Shown here piece after piece: positions 42,013 to 51,274 of a stretch of DNA of 64,000 bases (position 1 is its first letter; every line of letters begins with the position of its first letter). Made by a program: the position numbers and the translations under genes. Where the stretch lies: NCBI RefSeq assembly GCF_011801125.1, contig NZ_CP046171.1:5828001-5892000 (forward strand), in the 5' to 3' direction. The notes below the pieces were generated by a model, which made no database searches, was not told the origin of the DNA, and was given only the letters and a program-made list of their open reading frames with translations. The DNA comes from Nocardia brasiliensis. GTDB lineage: Bacteria > Actinomycetota > Actinomycetes > Mycobacteriales > Mycobacteriaceae.

Positions 42013-43381
42013 CCCTCATCATCGATCAGACGCAGCCGCCGCGCGAGGTCGGAGACGAAGACCCGTTCCGGATCGACGGCATCGCGCACCCTGCGCCACG
42101 CGTCGAGCCGGGGGTACATGGCGTGCACCACCTCCGGTGTCGCGCGCGAGTCCTTGGCGAAGTAGAGGCGACCACCCGCGTCCAGTGCGCGCCGGTCCAA
42201 TTCGACACAGAGCCGGTCGAGTCCGGGCGTGAGCACGAAGTCGAGGCTGAGCATGAACCCCGGATGCGGCCAGGACAGCGGCGCCTGGCTTCCCGGCCCC
42301 ATCCGCTTGAAGACGTTGAGGAACGACCGATGCCCGGAATGCGCGATCAACCGAACCGCCTCAGCGAGTTGGTCTTCGGCACCGAACGGCATCGAGAACT
42401 GGTACTGCAGGAACCCGCTGCCGCCGTAGCCGCGATTCCATTCGCCGAGCAGATCCAGGGGGTGCAGGAACTGGGTGATGTTCTGGATCAGGCCGCGGCC
42501 CCGCTTGGCGAACGTGCGGTGGGTGACCGCACCGCCGATCCGGGTGGTCAGGTTGTTCACCCTGCCCGCCGGGACGATGTCGGGCACCGTGAACAGCTGT
42601 GGCGCACGGAATCCCAGCGGATCGCGGCGCAGCTTGGCCGGTAGCTGCTCGACCGTCGCGAGGTTCCCGCGACTGAACCCGGCCCGTCCCAGCTTGGCGT
42701 CGGTGCTGATCGTGTCGGGGACCGCCACCGAGTACTCGTAGCCCTCGTCGGACCCACCGGTCAGCAGTGCCATCGTCGCGTCGAGGTCGCCGGTGCGGTC
42801 GCTGTCGACCAGGAAGTACGCGGTTTCGGTGCGCTTCATCGCGATCCGGGCCCGCACCACGATCCCGGTCAACCCCATGCCGCCGACCGTGGCCCAGAAC
42901 AGTTCCGCGTCAACGCCTTCCGGCGTCAGGGTACGCACCGTGCCGTCCGCGGTCAGCAGGTCCATCGACAGCACGTGGTTGCCGAAGCTGCCCCGCGCGT
43001 GATGGTTCTTGCCGTGGATGTCGGAGGCGATCGCGCCGCCGACCGTGACCTGCCTGGTGCCGGGCAGCACCGGAACCCACAGACCGTGCGGTAGCACCGC
43101 GCGCATCAACGCGTCCAGACTCACCCCGGCGTCCACGTCGACCACGGCGTTGTCGGGATCGATGGTGTGGATGCGGTCGAACGCGGTCATGTCGACGACG
43201 AGGCCGCCGCCGTTCTGCGCCGGATCGCCGTAACTGCGGCCGAGCCCGCGCGCGATGACCCCCCGCGTGGCCCTGCCGTTCGCACACTTTCGGCCACGAT
43301 GCCCAGGTCCGGTGTCGAAAGCACCTGCGCGACAGTCGGTGCGGTACGGCCCCAACCGGTCAACGAGCGCTGGGCGAGCAC
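41991..43381 (-). pseudogene. DprE1-like FAD-linked oxidase broken by a one-base frameshift
   Basis: The reading frame from ~43258 to 41991 closely follows mycobacterial DprE1 (decaprenylphosphoryl-ribose oxidase): [22 protein letters not shown] (FAD site), [62 protein letters not shown] and [18 protein letters not shown]. The missing N-terminus ([20 protein letters not shown]) is in another frame just upstream. The two frames join if one G is removed from the G6 run at 43259-43264 (minus strand), restoring [10 protein letters not shown]. So the gene is either inactivated or carries a sequencing error. The GTG at 43381 follows GAGGGGG; another GTG at 43405 is possible. The residue matching DprE1 Cys387 is Ser (codon 42246-42248). 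No dprE2 adjoins, so this is probably a second copy. Confidence 0.75.
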
Positions 43382-43464
43382 GGATCCCCCTCTGGTGATT
43401 TGCACTCGGCCACGGTAGCGACCGATTGCTGAGGAGAGCCTGTGAAAGCCCGTAGGGTGCTGAG

Positions 43465-43812
43465 ATGCGGGAGATCGGGGAACGAGCGCGCCAGCTGCCC
43501 GCACCGCCTCGGGTGGTGTGGGCGTCGTTGGCCGGACCGCGGCGACCGTGGTTGCGGCTGCTCGCGGACGAGGTCGAGCCGGTCGTGCTGGCGGCCGAGG
43601 AACCGAGGTTGGTGGTGTGGTCGTCGCTGTGGCCGAGCAGGCCCGACGACCAGGTGCGTATCGAGTTGACGGCCACCACGGGCGGGGCGACGGTGCTGCG
43701 CTTCGTGCTGCGCACTCCGAGCGAGGTGCCCGACCCGAGCAAGCTCGGGCATCTGCGGCGGCGGCTGAACACCATTCTGTTCGCTGACCTGCGGTTCTCC
43801 TACGGGCAATAG
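43465..43812 (+). CDS. SRPBCC-like hypothetical protein
   Basis: The 115-aa protein begins [22 protein letters not shown] and ends [19 protein letters not shown]. The pattern (short N-terminal strand, [10 protein letters not shown] helix, beta-rich core, long C-terminal helix) fits a START/SRPBCC ligand-binding fold, which can hold small hydrophobic molecules. No catalytic residues can be named. It diverges from the DprE1-like gene and precedes the ArsR-controlled operon. Confidence 0.6.
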   Translation: MREIGERARQLPAPPRVVWASLAGPRRPWLRLLADEVEPVVLAAEEPRLVVWSSLWPSRPDDQVRIELTATTGGATVLRFVLRTPSEVPDPSKLGHLRRRLNTILFADLRFSYGQ

Positions 43813-43852
43813 ACGAGCGCGCGTTGCGTGTGCGAGTATGCTGAGGTCATAT

Positions 43853-43868
43853 ATAAGTTGAAACTTAT
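43853..43868. promoter_or_regulatory. ArsR-type operator ATAAGTT-GA-AACTTAT
   Basis: A perfect 7-2-7 inverted repeat lies 15 bp before the SRPBCC start, in an AT-rich patch unlike its surroundings, just ahead of the AGGAG ribosome site. It is very likely bound by the ArsR regulator encoded as the second gene of the operon. Confidence 0.7.
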
Positions 43869-43882
43869 TAAGGAGAGCGCGC

Positions 43883-44536
43883 ATGGCCCTGCTGACCGAT
43901 CCCGTCACCCTCGCCGGACTCGTGACCCGCGAGATCCGCACCGGCGCGCGCGACGGCGCGCCTACCAAGATCGCCGTGGCCCGGCGCACCTACCCGACCG
44001 ATCAGGCCGACCTGTGGCAGGCGCTGACCGATCCGGAACGGATCGCGCGCTGGTTTCTGCCGATCCGCGGCGAGCTGACACTCGGCGGCCACTACCAGCT
44101 GGAAGGCAACGCGGGCGGGGTGGTCGAGGCATGCGACGAGCCGAAGCGTTTCGCGGTGACCTGGGAGATGGGTCCGCAGCTGTCCTGGGTTCAGGTCGGC
44201 CTCACCGCGACACCCGAGGGCACCCAGCTCGAACTCACCCACGAGGCGCCCGTCGATCCCGGCTTCTGGGCGCAGTACGGCCCCGGCGCTGTCGGCGTCG
44301 GCTGGGATCTCGCGTTCGTCGGTCTCGGGAACTACCTGTCGAGCGGGGAACCGGTCGACCAGAACGAGGCACTCACTCTGCACACCACGCCGGAGGGCCG
44401 GGAATTCATCGGCACGACCGCGGCGGGCTGGGCCGAAGCCGCGATCGGCGACGGGGACGATCCCGACGCAGCGCGCGCGGCGGCGGCGAATACGGTGATC
44501 TTCTACACCACCACCGAGGAGAACCCCGAGTCCTGA
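43883..44536 (+). CDS. SRPBCC/AHSA1 family protein
   Basis: The 217-aa protein has the AHSA1 (Aha1 C-terminal-like) pattern: TYPTDQADLWQALTDPERIARWFLPIRGELTLGGHYQLEG, VVEACDEPKRFAVTWEMG, TQLELTHEAPVD. The fold binds small hydrophobic ligands; the ligand is unknown. AGGAG precedes the ATG by 7 nt. It shares a TGATG overlap with the ArsR gene, the common SRPBCC-ArsR pair in which the regulator controls both. Confidence 0.85.
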   Translation: MALLTDPVTLAGLVTREIRTGARDGAPTKIAVARRTYPTDQADLWQALTDPERIARWFLPIRGELTLGGHYQLEGNAGGVVEACDEPKRFAVTWEMGPQLSWVQVGLTATPEGTQLELTHEAPVDPGFWAQYGPGAVGVGWDLAFVGLGNYLSSGEPVDQNEALTLHTTPEGREFIGTTAAGWAEAAIGDGDDPDAARAAAANTVIFYTTTEENPES

Positions 44537-44946
44537 TGGACCGTTGCACCGCACGTATTTTCGAGGCCCTCGGCGACCCGATCCGCCGCTACATCCTGGA
44601 GCTGGTGGCGACCGGCGAACAACCGGCGGGCGTGATCGTCGCCGCGGTGCAGGACCATGCGCGGATCTCCCAGCCCGGGGTCTCCCAGCATCTCAAGGTG
44701 CTGCGGGACGCCGGGCTGGTGCGGGTACGCGCTGCGGGCACCCGGCGCTTCTACACGCTGGACGAGACAGGCCTGCTCGCCGCCAAGGCCTGGCTGAGCA
44801 CACTCGCCGACCCACTGCACCAACTCGCGCAACCGCTGGACGCCCTCGCCACCGAGATCGCCCGCGGCAAGCGCGCCCGGCGCACCGCCCGCCCGCACGA
44901 CGGCAGGGAGCTCGACGGCGGGGAACGCGACGCCCGGCACGCCTGA
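44536..44946 (+). CDS. ArsR-family transcriptional regulator
   Basis: The 136-aa winged-helix protein has ARIFEALGDPIRRYILELVATGEQ, the recognition helix region ISQPGVSQHLKVLRDAGLVRVRAAGTRRFYTLDETG and a charged tail. No cysteine metal-binding cluster is seen, so it is probably a non-metal ArsR of the kind paired with AHSA1 proteins. Its ATG overlaps the previous stop, and the likely operator is at 43853-43868. Confidence 0.88.
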   Translation: MDRCTARIFEALGDPIRRYILELVATGEQPAGVIVAAVQDHARISQPGVSQHLKVLRDAGLVRVRAAGTRRFYTLDETGLLAAKAWLSTLADPLHQLAQPLDALATEIARGKRARRTARPHDGRELDGGERDARHA

Positions 44947-44950
44947 AACC

Positions 44951-46027
44951 TCAGCCGACGACGGCCAGGTACTCACCGTAGAAGAGCATCAGCCCGACCG
45001 CGGCGGCGATGCCGGCGAGCAACCAGAACCGAATGATGACAGTGGTTTCGGCCCACTTGCCCAGCTCGAAGTGATGATGGAACGGCGCCATCCGGAACAA
45101 CCGATTACGCGTGGTCCGGAATACGACGATCTGCAACAGCACCGAGAGGATCTCGGCGAAGAACAGCGCGCCGACGACCGCCATCAGCAGCTCGGTGCGG
45201 GTGGTGATGGACAACCCGGCCAGCAGTCCGCCGAGTGCGAGCGACCCGGTGTCGCCCATGAAGATCTTGGCGGGGGCCGCGTTCCACCACAGGAATCCGA
45301 TGCACGCGCCCGCGCCCGCCGCACAGACCACGGCCAGATCCAGCGGGTCACGCACGGTGTAGCAGCCGGCGACCGGTGTGGTCACGCACGAGTTGGTGTA
45401 CTGCCAGAAGGTGATGATCACGTAGGCGCCGAGCGCGAAACTCATCGACCCGGCGGCCAGCCCGTCGAGGCCGTCGGTGATGTTCACCGCGTTCGACCAG
45501 GCCACCACCAGGAACCCGACGACGATCAGGAACCCGATCACGCCGAACGACACGGTGGTCACGTCACGGACATACGACATGTGCCTGCTGGCGGGCGTGA
45601 GTCCCATATCGCCGGGAAAACGCAGGGCGAGCACGCCGAAGATGACCGCGGCGAGCAGCTGCCCGATGTACTTGCCGGTCGCGGTCAGGCCGAGATTGCG
45701 CTGCTTGCGGATCTTGATGAAATCGTCGAGGAACCCGACGACCCCGAGCGCGGTGGCCAAGCCCAGCACCAGCAGACCGGAGACCGAGATCCCGGCTTCG
45801 TCGCGTCGGCTGCCGAGCAGATGCGCCCCGAGGTACCCGGCCCACATGCCGATCAGGATGGCGATGCCACCCATCGTCGGGGTGCCGCGCTTGGACTGGT
45901 GGCTGGCCGGACCGTCGACCCGGATCTCCTGGCCGACATTGCGTCGCGTGAAAAGCTTGATCAGCAATGGCGTCAACGTGATCGACACCACGAGCGCGAT
46001 CATCGCCGAGAACAAGATCTGTCTCAT
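44951..46027 (-). CDS. mraY: Phospho-N-acetylmuramoyl-pentapeptide-transferase
   Basis: The 358-aa polytopic membrane enzyme makes lipid I from undecaprenyl phosphate and UDP-MurNAc-pentapeptide. All family motifs are intact: [21 protein letters not shown] (the DD pair), [27 protein letters not shown] (catalytic Asp) and [11 protein letters not shown] (HHH). About ten membrane helices are visible. Start ATG at 46027 follows AGGGG. MraY is normally encoded in the dcw cell-wall cluster between murF and murD; here it stands alone with no cell-division genes, so it may be a second copy. I cannot see the rest of the genome. Confidence 0.93.
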   Translation of the reverse strand: MRQILFSAMIALVVSITLTPLLIKLFTRRNVGQEIRVDGPASHQSKRGTPTMGGIAILIGMWAGYLGAHLLGSRRDEAGISVSGLLVLGLATALGVVGFLDDFIKIRKQRNLGLTATGKYIGQLLAAVIFGVLALRFPGDMGLTPASRHMSYVRDVTTVSFGVIGFLIVVGFLVVAWSNAVNITDGLDGLAAGSMSFALGAYVIITFWQYTNSCVTTPVAGCYTVRDPLDLAVVCAAGAGACIGFLWWNAAPAKIFMGDTGSLALGGLLAGLSITTRTELLMAVVGALFFAEILSVLLQIVVFRTTRNRLFRMAPFHHHFELGKWAETTVIIRFWLLAGIAAAVGLMLFYGEYLAVVG

Positions 46028-46106
46028 TCGCCCCTCATGTTGTTGTTCGAGCGCTCCGACGTTAGCAAGCTCGCGGGGGCAGTGCGGTAACGAGCGGTTG
46101 CGGTTA

Positions 46107-46153
46107 CGCGACGATGCCGCGGCCACTCGCCGGGTGGCCGCGGCATCGTCGCG
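46107..46153 (-). terminator. Long perfect hairpin after the CAP-domain gene
   Basis: A 20-bp perfect stem with a 7-nt loop (left arm begins CGCGACGATGCCGCGG) lies 6 bp past the stop of the secreted-protein gene. No U-tract follows. Confidence 0.65.
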
Positions 46154-46158
46154 CCGAA

Positions 46159-47148
46159 TCACCTGTTCCAGATGGCGGCGACGAACACCTGCCCCTTCAC
46201 CGGGTACCGGTACTCGTGCACGAGCCGGTAGCCCTGCGCGGCCAGTTGGGCCGCGGTGCTGTTGTAGGCCGGTACCGAAATGTCGTGGCGCGCTTGCCAA
46301 GCCCGGCCGTCGTTGCGCTCCCAGATGCCGACGAAGCGGGAGGCGCCGTTGACCTCGTAACCGCGGACCAGGGTCAGGCGGTAGCCCTGCGCCAGCAGCT
46401 TGTCGAATTCGCTCTGGTAGGTCCTGGAGTCCAGGCCGTGCCGCGCCTGCCACGCGCGACCGTCGTTGCGGACCCAGGTGCTGGCGTAGCGCGGATCGTT
46501 GCCGCCGGTGACCCGGATATCGCTGATCCGGTAGCCCTGGGCCACCAGCTTGTCGAACTCGGCCTGGTGCTGTGCACCGTTCAGGTTGTCCCGGGTGACG
46601 GTCGCGGGCAGGACGGGCGGCGCGGTGGTGTTGTCGGTGGCGAAGGTGACCGTCCAGTGGCGGCGGTCGCCCTGGTAGATCACCGCGACGCCGACCTTGT
46701 TCAGCTTGCCGTCGAGGATGATCGCCCGGTGCCCAGGCGAATTCGACCAGAACCGCATGGCGTCGGCGGGTTCGACATTCGTGCCGTAGAAGTTGATCTC
46801 GGCGATTTTGGGCGCGTCGGCCGGGACCCCGCACTGCGCGAACCGGGTCTTGATGTCGCGGCCGAGGGTGTCGACGTGATTCGCGGGCGAACTGCCGCGG
46901 CGCGCGCTGTCGTTGCTTGCCCACTCCGCGGGGCGGGCCAGCACCTCGCTGTGCGCGACCGGGACGAGCCCGGAGTCCTTGCGCAGCTTGTTGATCTGGT
47001 CGAGTACCACGCCCTCCTCGCCGCGCAGGGCGAGCGCGGCGGGTTCCACATCGCAGTTGGTGTAGGTCGTCGCGGCGGCGGTGGGCAACGCGAAAAGGCA
47101 GGCGCCCGCGGCGATCGCGAGGGTGGCGGCGGTGGATTTGACGTTCAT
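46159..47148 (-). CDS. Secreted CAP-domain protein with C-terminal BTRD1-like repeats
   Basis: The 329-aa protein starts [26 protein letters not shown], a Sec signal peptide with an AxA cleavage site. Residues ~45-170 form a CAP/SCP domain ([37 protein letters not shown]). Three tandem repeats follow, each with a [12 protein letters not shown] box and a FDKL-x-AQGYR box, resembling bacterial tandem repeat domain 1 (PF17660). GGAG precedes the ATG at 47148. CAP proteins in bacteria are secreted, often at the cell wall, with no agreed activity; the repeats are usually linked to secreted hydrolases. Confidence 0.85.
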   Translation of the reverse strand: MNVKSTAATLAIAAGACLFALPTAAATTYTNCDVEPAALALRGEEGVVLDQINKLRKDSGLVPVAHSEVLARPAEWASNDSARRGSSPANHVDTLGRDIKTRFAQCGVPADAPKIAEINFYGTNVEPADAMRFWSNSPGHRAIILDGKLNKVGVAVIYQGDRRHWTVTFATDNTTAPPVLPATVTRDNLNGAQHQAEFDKLVAQGYRISDIRVTGGNDPRYASTWVRNDGRAWQARHGLDSRTYQSEFDKLLAQGYRLTLVRGYEVNGASRFVGIWERNDGRAWQARHDISVPAYNSTAAQLAAQGYRLVHEYRYPVKGQVFVAAIWNR

Positions 47149-47261
47149 GGTGGGCTCCGTGTGCTGGTGTCCGGGTGGTGGCACACAGGGTCGCGTCGAG
47201 CCCTAACCGGAAATCAACGAAGCACTAACGAAGCCCACCCCGCGCCGAGCGGTGCCGCGGC

Positions 47262-48626
47262 TCAGATGCCGAGCACCAGCTTCGCGGTGGTGAAGTAGAT
47301 GACCAGGCCGGTGGCGTCCACCAGAGTGGTGACCATCGGGGCCGACACCACAGCGGGGTCGATCCGCAGCTTCTTGGCGAGCAGGGGCATGGTGCCGCCG
47401 ATCGTCGCGGCCCAGCCGCAGATCAGCACCAGGGTGATGCCGACGACCACCGCGACGCGCGGACCGACGAACAGCCCGCCGATCACCAGGCCCGCCGCGG
47501 CCAGCATGGCGCCGAGCACCAGCCCGACCCGGCACTCCCGCCAGATCACCTTGAACAGATCGGAGACCCGGACCTCGCCGACGGCGAGTGCGCGCACACA
47601 CGCGGTGGCGGCCTGCGCCCCGGCGTTGCCGCCCGCGCCGATCAGCAGCGGGATGAACAGCGCCAGGTGCGCGGCCTGCTGGAGGGTGCCCTCGAACATG
47701 TCGGTGACGCTGACCGTCAGGGTCGCGGCGAGCAGCAACAGCACCAGCCACATCGCGCGATACCGGGCCAGCTGGAACACGCCCGCGGCCATGTAGTGGC
47801 CGGCCCACGGCGCCGAACCCGCCTGCCGGGCCACGTCCTCGCTGTCGGCGGCCTCGATCACCTCGACGGCGTCATCGATGGTGAGTAGCCCGACGAGCCG
47901 GTCCTCGCTGTCCACGACGGGCAGGTTGAGGTCGTTGGTCTCGCGCATCAGCCGGGCCGCCTTCTCCGCGGAGTCGGTCGCGCGCGCGAAAGCCGGTTCG
48001 GTGACGACCAATTCGTCGATCATCGTCTCCGGCTTGCTGAGCACCAGCTCGCGCAGTTCGACGATGCCGGTCAGCCGCCTGCCCGCGTCGACCACGGGCA
48101 GCGTGTAGACGGTTTCGGCGTCGGTGCCCTTGGCGCGCACCATGGTGAGCGCCTCGGCGACGGTGAGGTTGCGGGGCAGCGCCACCAGCGCGGGCGTCAT
48201 GTACTGCCCGGCCGACCCTTCCGGGTAGCCGAGCAGCGTGGCGGTCATCCGGCGCTCGCGCGGGCTCAGCCCGGCCAGCACCTTCTTGGCCACCTTCGCG
48301 GGCGCCTCGCGCAGCATGCGGGCGCGGTCGTCCGGGGCCATGCCCTCGACCAGGTCGCGAAAGCTCTGGTCGCGCAGGCCCTGCAGGATCTGCTGCTGGT
48401 CGACCGGCTCGAGTTCCTCGAAGACGGCCAGCGCCAGATCCTTGTCGAGCAGCCGGAACGCCATGCCCGCCTGGACTGCGTCCATGCGGGCCAGCTGATC
48501 GGCGATGACATGCGGCGGGCGCTGGTCGAGCCAGGCCAGCGCGGCGTCGACCCGATGGGTGTCGACGACGTCCTGCAGGGACTCCGACAGCGTCGGACGA
48601 ACTTCGATTACGTCGGTCTGCGACAT
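47262..48626 (-). CDS. mgtE: Magnesium transporter MgtE
   Basis: The 454-aa protein has the full MgtE architecture: an N-terminal superhelical domain (about 25-130), two CBS domains (140-260; TVYTLPVVDAGRRLTGIVEL, DLNLPVVDSEDRLVGLLTIDD) and five membrane helices from about 285 to the end with the pore motif AGGNAGAQAATACVRALA. The cytoplasmic domains sense Mg2+ and gate the channel. The upstream region holds a probable M-box riboswitch, which fits. Confidence 0.95.
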   Translation of the reverse strand: MSQTDVIEVRPTLSESLQDVVDTHRVDAALAWLDQRPPHVIADQLARMDAVQAGMAFRLLDKDLALAVFEELEPVDQQQILQGLRDQSFRDLVEGMAPDDRARMLREAPAKVAKKVLAGLSPRERRMTATLLGYPEGSAGQYMTPALVALPRNLTVAEALTMVRAKGTDAETVYTLPVVDAGRRLTGIVELRELVLSKPETMIDELVVTEPAFARATDSAEKAARLMRETNDLNLPVVDSEDRLVGLLTIDDAVEVIEAADSEDVARQAGSAPWAGHYMAAGVFQLARYRAMWLVLLLLAATLTVSVTDMFEGTLQQAAHLALFIPLLIGAGGNAGAQAATACVRALAVGEVRVSDLFKVIWRECRVGLVLGAMLAAAGLVIGGLFVGPRVAVVVGITLVLICGWAATIGGTMPLLAKKLRIDPAVVSAPMVTTLVDATGLVIYFTTAKLVLGI

Positions 48627-48723
48627 GGGGGATCCTCAGCAAATACGCGTGAGTGAACAAGAGCGGGCGCGAAGAGTCACACCGCGGGCGCCTGCCCCAA
48701 CCGTCGCTGACTACTCAGAAAGG

Positions 48724-48750
48724 CGAAGGGGCGGCGCCGCGCGGCCTTCG
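48724..48750 (-). terminator. Hairpin overlapping the 3' arm of the M-box
   Basis: On the minus strand CGAAGG (48750-48745) can pair with CCTTCG (48729-48724) around a G+C core, followed by CCTTTCTG. Its 5' arm is also the 3' arm of the riboswitch closing stem, so the two cannot form together. The regulatory direction is not clear from this. Confidence 0.45.
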
Positions 48751-48863
48751 ACTGGGAGGTTCGCTGCGCATGGCAACCCCACCTCCTCTTCGTCGCGGCC
48801 GCAGACCGGGGCGTCTACGCCAGTCTCACCATTGATCGGACGCGAATGCATCCCTGCGAAAGG
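48745..48863 (-). promoter_or_regulatory. Probable M-box (ykoK) Mg2+ riboswitch upstream of mgtE
   Basis: Minus-strand sequence shows M-box blocks: a 5' closing arm CCTTTCG, then GGTGAGACTGGCGTAGACGCC, TCTGCGGCCGC, and the 3' core GCCATGCGCAGCGAACCTCC ending in CGAAGG. The last block matches the conserved GCCAUAC-GUGCUAAA-CUC core of the Bacillus mgtE riboswitch. The overall length is shorter than usual (about 120 nt). Position before a magnesium transporter supports it. The rest of the 425-bp gap (48864-49052) holds nothing I recognise. Confidence 0.65.
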
Positions 48864-49052
48864 ATACAGGCATCCGTCCAGATTCTTCACCATCGGAGGC
48901 CGCGGTCGCCACTCGGGCGAGCGTCGCTGTGACCGCCGTCTCCGCGTCCGGCACCCAGCGGCCGCGGCATGGGCGCCGCGGCGGCGGACCAAAGCGGGGG
49001 GCGCCACCGCAGGACTCGCGTCGTCGCGCGAATTACGCTCGCGGGCAACGGG

Positions 49053-49643
49053 TCACACGGGCGGGGCGGGGTCGTACTGGATCGTGTGGCGCACCTGGCG
49101 GGCGCGCTCGGAGCCGGCCAGGCGGCGCACCAGATGCAGCGCCATGTCGATACCCGCGGAGACACCCGAGGACGTGACGATGTCGCCGTCGTCGACGAAG
49201 CGCTCGTCGCCGCTGACCGTGATGGTGGGATCCAGTTCGCGCAGGTGCTCGAGCGAGGCCCAGTGCGTGGTCGCCGGGCGATCGGCCAGCAGTCCCGCGG
49301 CGGCGAGCACCAGGGCGCCGGTGCAGACGCTGGCGATCAACGGCGTGCTCGCCCGCTGCGCGCGCACCCAGCCGAGGGTGGCCTCGTCCTTCAGCATCGG
49401 CCTGGTGCCCATGCCGCCGGGAATGATCAACACGTCCCGCCGCGGTGCGGTGTCGTAGGAGTACTGCGCCTCGATCCGCATCCCCTTCGCGCACTCGACC
49501 GGACCACCGTTCTCGGCGAAGGTGAACACGGTGTATCCGTCGTCGGGGAAGTACTGCGTCCACACCGAGAGCACCTCCCAGGGACCGACCGCGTCCAGTT
49601 CTTCGACGCCGGGAAACAACAGCAGGCCGATGGCGCTCGTCAT
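49053..49643 (-). CDS. DJ-1/PfpI family protein
   Basis: The 196-aa protein has the class I glutamine-amidotransferase-like fold: LLLFPGVEELDAVGPWEVLSVW, DVLIIPGGMGTRPML and the nucleophile elbow IASVCTGALVLAAAGLL with its conserved Cys, followed by ATTHWASLEHLREL. This version resembles isonitrile hydratase and the N-terminal half of GlxA-type regulators. No DNA-binding domain is attached. The substrate is unknown. Confidence 0.87.
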   Translation of the reverse strand: MTSAIGLLLFPGVEELDAVGPWEVLSVWTQYFPDDGYTVFTFAENGGPVECAKGMRIEAQYSYDTAPRRDVLIIPGGMGTRPMLKDEATLGWVRAQRASTPLIASVCTGALVLAAAGLLADRPATTHWASLEHLRELDPTITVSGDERFVDDGDIVTSSGVSAGIDMALHLVRRLAGSERARQVRHTIQYDPAPPV

Positions 49644-49888
49644 GGTTCTTGCTTAGCACAACCGCAGCACCATCGATTTGCTCCATGATTGCGAATGGAA
49701 CGTCAGCGGTTCATACCGAAGGCTTGTCCTTGTTGAACTTTCCAGTCGAAATGACCGGTAAGTACCGCCGCAACGGCCTCGACCTGAGGAAATATCGCGC
49801 AACACCGGTCAACCATCCACGTTCCGGCCGTGAGTAACGGTTCACCAACACCCTCTGCGCCGCTATTTGCTATAGGTTAGCGTGGGGC

Positions 49889-51274
49889 ATGACCAAGATA
49901 CTGGCCTTCACCTCACCGGCAAAGGGACATCTGTATCCGGTCGCGCCTGTTCTGTCCGAGCTGGTTTCCCGCGGCCATGCCGTCACCGCGCTGACGCTCC
50001 CCGGCAGCGAGCGGGAGCTCGGCCCCCTCGGCCTCACGGTGCGCGAGCTGCCACCGGCCCTGGCGCCGAACACGCTCGACGACTGGGCCACCACCACCGA
50101 GATCACGACCCTGCGCGCCGCGCTGCGCGCACTCGTCGCCCGCATCCCCGACGAGATCCAGGCGCTGCGCGGCGCGATCATCGCCGAACGCCCCGATGCC
50201 CTGCTGATCGACATCACGGCACCGGGCGCACAGATCCTCGCCGCGGCCAGCGGACTGCCGTGGGCCTCGTGGGCGCCGAAACTGCTGCCGCTCCCCTCGC
50301 CCGGCACACCACCGTTCGGACCGGGGCTGCGGCCGCGGACCGACCGGCTCGGCCGGATCCGCGACAACACCATGCACTGGTTCCTGGAGCGAAGAGCCAA
50401 CGAGGTGCTGCCCGAGTTCAACCACATGCGCCGGTACTACGGCCTCGAGGCCCTGGACAGCATCGTCGACTATCTGCGCGTGCCCCCGTTGACCCTCAAC
50501 TTCACCGCGGCGCCGTTCGACGACGCGCACCCGGACTGGCCGGAATCGGTCGCGCGGGTCGGCCCCGGCCTGTGGGATCCGGACGCCGAGCCGCCCGCCT
50601 GGCTCGCCGCGATCGATCGGCCGCTGGCCCTGGTCACCTGCTCGACCGCATTCCACGACGACGGCAGGATCGCCCAGCTGGCCATGGACGCGCTGGCCGA
50701 CAGCGGGTACTACACCGTGGTCACCTCGGGCGCCATCGACCCCGAAACCCTCACCGCCGCACCGAATGCGCGAGTCGAACGGTTCATCCCGCATCACCTG
50801 CTGCTCGACCGCGCCGCCGTGGTGGTATCGCACGGTGGCATGGGTATCGTGCAAAAGGCCTTGGCCGCTGGGGTTCCCGTGTGTGTCGTGCCGTCCGGCC
50901 GGGACCATTTCGAGGTCGCGCGCCGGGTGGTCGGCAACAACGCGGGCAGCCGCGTCGCGGCGAAACGGCTCACCGCCGCGAAACTGCGCGCCGGGATCGA
51001 GCAGGCGGTGGCGTGCCGCGCGGGCGCCGCCCACGTTGCCACCGGCTTCCGCGCGGCCACGGGCACACTGCACGCGGCCAACCTGCTCGAACATCATTTC
51101 GCGGGAGTGGAGACCGGACACCCGGCCCGCTTCGGCTCCGTGCCGGTCTACGAGGCACACCACTACCCGACCAACGAGGTCGCCCCGGAGATCGTGCCCG
51201 GCGAGCCGGACCCCGTGGTGCTTCCGCCGAAATCCGCTCCGGCGCAAGAAGAACAGCGGCGACACGAGCGTTGA
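49889..51274 (+). CDS. GT1/MGT-family glycosyltransferase
   Basis: The 461-aa GT-B enzyme starts MTKILAFTSPAKGHLYPVAPVLSEL and has the UGT-like donor site near 300-330 (VVSHGGMGIVQKALAAGVPVCVVPSGRDHFEVARRV). It resembles macrolide and rhamnosyl transferases acting on secondary metabolites. The C-terminal ~60 residues (after YEAHHYPTNEV) are low-complexity and not part of the fold. No aglycone pathway adjoins except the distant NRPS. A TTTGCTATAGGTTAGCGTG patch lies just upstream of the start. Confidence 0.85.
   Translation: MTKILAFTSPAKGHLYPVAPVLSELVSRGHAVTALTLPGSERELGPLGLTVRELPPALAPNTLDDWATTTEITTLRAALRALVARIPDEIQALRGAIIAERPDALLIDITAPGAQILAAASGLPWASWAPKLLPLPSPGTPPFGPGLRPRTDRLGRIRDNTMHWFLERRANEVLPEFNHMRRYYGLEALDSIVDYLRVPPLTLNFTAAPFDDAHPDWPESVARVGPGLWDPDAEPPAWLAAIDRPLALVTCSTAFHDDGRIAQLAMDALADSGYYTVVTSGAIDPETLTAAPNARVERFIPHHLLLDRAAVVVSHGGMGIVQKALAAGVPVCVVPSGRDHFEVARRVVGNNAGSRVAAKRLTAAKLRAGIEQAVACRAGAAHVATGFRAATGTLHAANLLEHHFAGVETGHPARFGSVPVYEAHHYPTNEVAPEIVPGEPDPVVLPPKSAPAQEEQRRHER

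Noticed and set aside
49862..49888. TATAGGTTAGCGTGG before the glycosyltransferase as an IdeR/DtxR iron box
   Set aside because: Only one half of the TTAGGTTAGGCTAACCTAA palindrome is present; the other half does not match, so iron control is not supported.
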